Assembly (NCBI GenBank): GCA_030672605.1
Contig: DAOVGE010000117.1
Coordinates: 1 to 15,804, forward strand
From: Methanosarcinales archaeon
GTDB lineage: Archaea; Halobacteriota; Methanosarcinia; Methanosarcinales; Methanogasteraceae
Direction: 5' to 3'
Length of the DNA: 15,804 nucleotides
The position numbers and the translations under genes are program-made. Shown piece by piece: positions 14,857 to 15,804 of this stretch; the first letter of the stretch is position 1, and every line of letters starts with the position of its first letter. The notes below the pieces were generated by a model. It was not told the DNA's origin. It searched no databases and saw only the letters and a program-made list of their open reading frames with translations.

Positions 14857-14890
14857 CGACATTCATTCCCGCTACAAGTAACGGGGTCTT
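14857..14890 (-). repeat. Second right-end-like hairpin (motif C)
   Basis: CGACATTCAT precedes CCCGCTAC, AA and GTAACGGGG, then TCTTC. This closely copies the right end at 13495-13530 (GACATCC, CCCCGCTAC, AA, GTAGCGGGG, CTTCC), with one weakened pair in the stem and the same orientation. It is either the left-end palindrome of this element or the remaining terminus of an older related insertion. Confidence 0.6.
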
Positions 14891-14916
14891 CTGCCGCGGA
14901 AACTATAAGAATTGCA

Positions 14917-15396
14917 ATGCAAGCCCACAATCTCCAAATCGCCAGACGAAACCTGCATCTATGCAGATTCTGTGGGATCTGCAGGAATGCTGTCTCGTGC
15001 CCGACCGAACCCGGAAGCGTTGACTGCACAGGCTGCGGGGCATGCTATCTCGCATGCCCGTACGAAGCAATCGAGATTTTGCCGCGTGAGCGAGCGCATG
15101 AGCGCATGAGATTGATCAAAGTCATAATCGATGGCGAGATATTCTTTGTGCCCGAACGAATCACGGTCTCTGATGCGTTAGCCTTCGCGGGTTATCAGCT
15201 CAACTTTGGAAACCCAAAAAACAGCCGCAGCCATCCGATTACCCCTAAAATCCCAAAATACCGAAGACTAAATCCAACCAAAAACCGCTATCAGAAGACC
15301 CCTCGAAACATGCCAAATTTCACACTTATTCCACGGTGTAGGGGTAAGGTTCCAGCCTCACATTGTGCCGCAGCACCCCGATTTTCAAGATTCTGA
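14917..15396 (+). pseudogene. Truncated ferredoxin-domain radical SAM family protein
   Basis: From ATG 14917 the protein starts with QIARRNLHLCRFCGICRNAV and has two Fe-S motifs: C-x2-C-x2-C-x5-CP and C-x2-C-x2-C-x3-CP (CTGCGACYLACP). VIIDGEIFFVPERITVSDAL follows, the start of a beta-grasp domain. I recall methanogen proteins in which this arrangement precedes a radical SAM domain of the pyruvate-formate-lyase-activating type. Here the match stops after GYQLNF (about 15213); the remaining 60 codons to TGA 15396 are an Asn/Pro/Lys/Arg-rich sequence from AC-rich DNA and no radical SAM motif appears. The gene is thus probably truncated, by deletion or rearrangement. Upstream in-frame codons to 14809 cross the motif C hairpin and are not part of the gene. 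A free-standing ferredoxin is a less likely reading. Confidence 0.65.
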
Positions 15397-15804
15397 ATAT
15401 CTCGGCCAACTTATTCTTCAATAGCCATACTTTTCTTATGTGGCTTGCACCACGAGATATTCATACCATCGTTACGAGATCTGTGTGTGTAAAGAAATAT
15501 TACAGTTTACTGCTTACAAATGCTTCTTTTTTCATAAAAACCTTACACATACACAGGCGAGAAAATGCGGGTTTTGGTTAGGTAATGATGAGGTCACTCG
15601 ATAGTGGTTTTGGGGGTGTGAGGGGATTTCATGATTGCGGGAAAATGCGGGCAGATTGGGCAAAAATGGGTCGCAGGCGGTCGATTATTGGATTAAAATA
15701 TAATCCCCAAAGTTGAGATATAAGGGTTCCTCTGTATAGTGAATGTAAGCCTTAATCGTTTTTGGGCTGTATTTTCTTGATGAGCGCCCATTTTTAGCGA
15801 TTGA
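15397..15804. other. Non-coding end of window, compositionally skewed
   Basis: No gene is recognisable on either strand. CACCACGAGAT at 15449-15459 recalls the arm of the palindromic repeat family. GAAAATGCGGG occurs twice (around 15561 and 15640). The part from about 15545 to 15700 is rich in G and T on the plus strand. ATTAAAATATAATCC (about 15693-15707) could be a TATA box for a gene beyond the window. Confidence 0.4.

Larger units (their letters stand above)
13494..14890 (-). mobile_element. IS200/IS605-family tnpB-only element (IS1341-type)
   Basis: The element carries an intact tnpB and no tnpA. Its right end is at about 13495, where the minus strand reads a perfect hairpin followed by AGGATGTCA, the typical terminus of archaeal elements of this group. 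The left end is uncertain: related hairpin motifs lie at 14755-14778 and 14857-14886, so it may end near 14780 or near 14890. There is no target duplication, as expected for the family. It sits between two genes pointing away from each other, the nitroreductase and the ferredoxin-domain protein, only about 30 nt from each start, so it probably entered their shared promoter gap. Confidence 0.8.

Noticed and set aside
15363..15581. 72-codon open frame near the window end
   Set aside because: Its translation is a mixture of hydrophobic and basic residues without motifs, there is no ribosome binding site, and it starts inside the tail of the truncated gene.

Overview
The window comes from an archaeon, and most likely from a methanogen or a related alkane/methane-oxidising lineage of the Euryarchaeota/Halobacteriota. 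The evidence is a run of archaeal-type ribosomal genes (L7Ae, S28e, L24e) followed by ndk, a Trm-G10 type tRNA methyltransferase, an ArlJ/FlaJ-type membrane protein, TATA-box promoters about 30 nt upstream of start codons, and a homologue of 'methanogenesis marker protein 8', a family essentially confined to archaea with methyl-coenzyme M reductase. I cannot name the genus from the sequence.

Layout. 2-394: 3' part of a DUF3841 gene cut by the window edge, then a 360-base stretch with an imperfect palindromic repeat. 761-1564 (-): larB, nickel-pincer cofactor synthesis. 1678-2901 (+): rpl7ae, rps28e, rpl24e and ndk as a tight operon; infB, often the next gene in archaea, is absent and a second, inverted copy of the palindromic repeat follows. 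3173-4264 (-): AI-2E family membrane permease, sharing a promoter gap with 4377-6853 (+): marker protein 8, a cysteine-rich DUF3795 protein and the tRNA G10 methyltransferase. 6991-8640 (-): orphan ArlJ/TadC-like protein, divergent from purB (8930-10270, +).

The second part is more accessory. About 620 non-coding bases (10271-10892) hold repeat fragments and a separate inverted repeat. They are followed on the minus strand by a radical SAM/SPASM protein, an orphan CopG-type antitoxin and a predicted lipid-anchored SagB-type nitroreductase. A tnpB-only IS200/IS605-family element (13494 to about 14890) with intact RuvC residues, zinc fingers and a recognisable right-end hairpin/omega-RNA region sits directly upstream of the nitroreductase. 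On its other side lies the 5' part of a ferredoxin-domain radical SAM family protein that loses homology after about 130 residues. The window ends in about 400 non-coding bases with unusual strand composition.

How the genes relate. The ribosomal/ndk, purB and tRNA-methylase genes are housekeeping. LarB and marker protein 8 point to nickel/C1-type metabolism. The most interesting area is the right-hand third: a redox-enzyme neighbourhood that a TnpB element has entered, apparently in the promoter gap between two divergent genes. I did not find a clearly new defence or mobile system. The best leads are the dispersed palindromic repeat family, the three related hairpins around tnpB, and the exported SagB-like enzyme.
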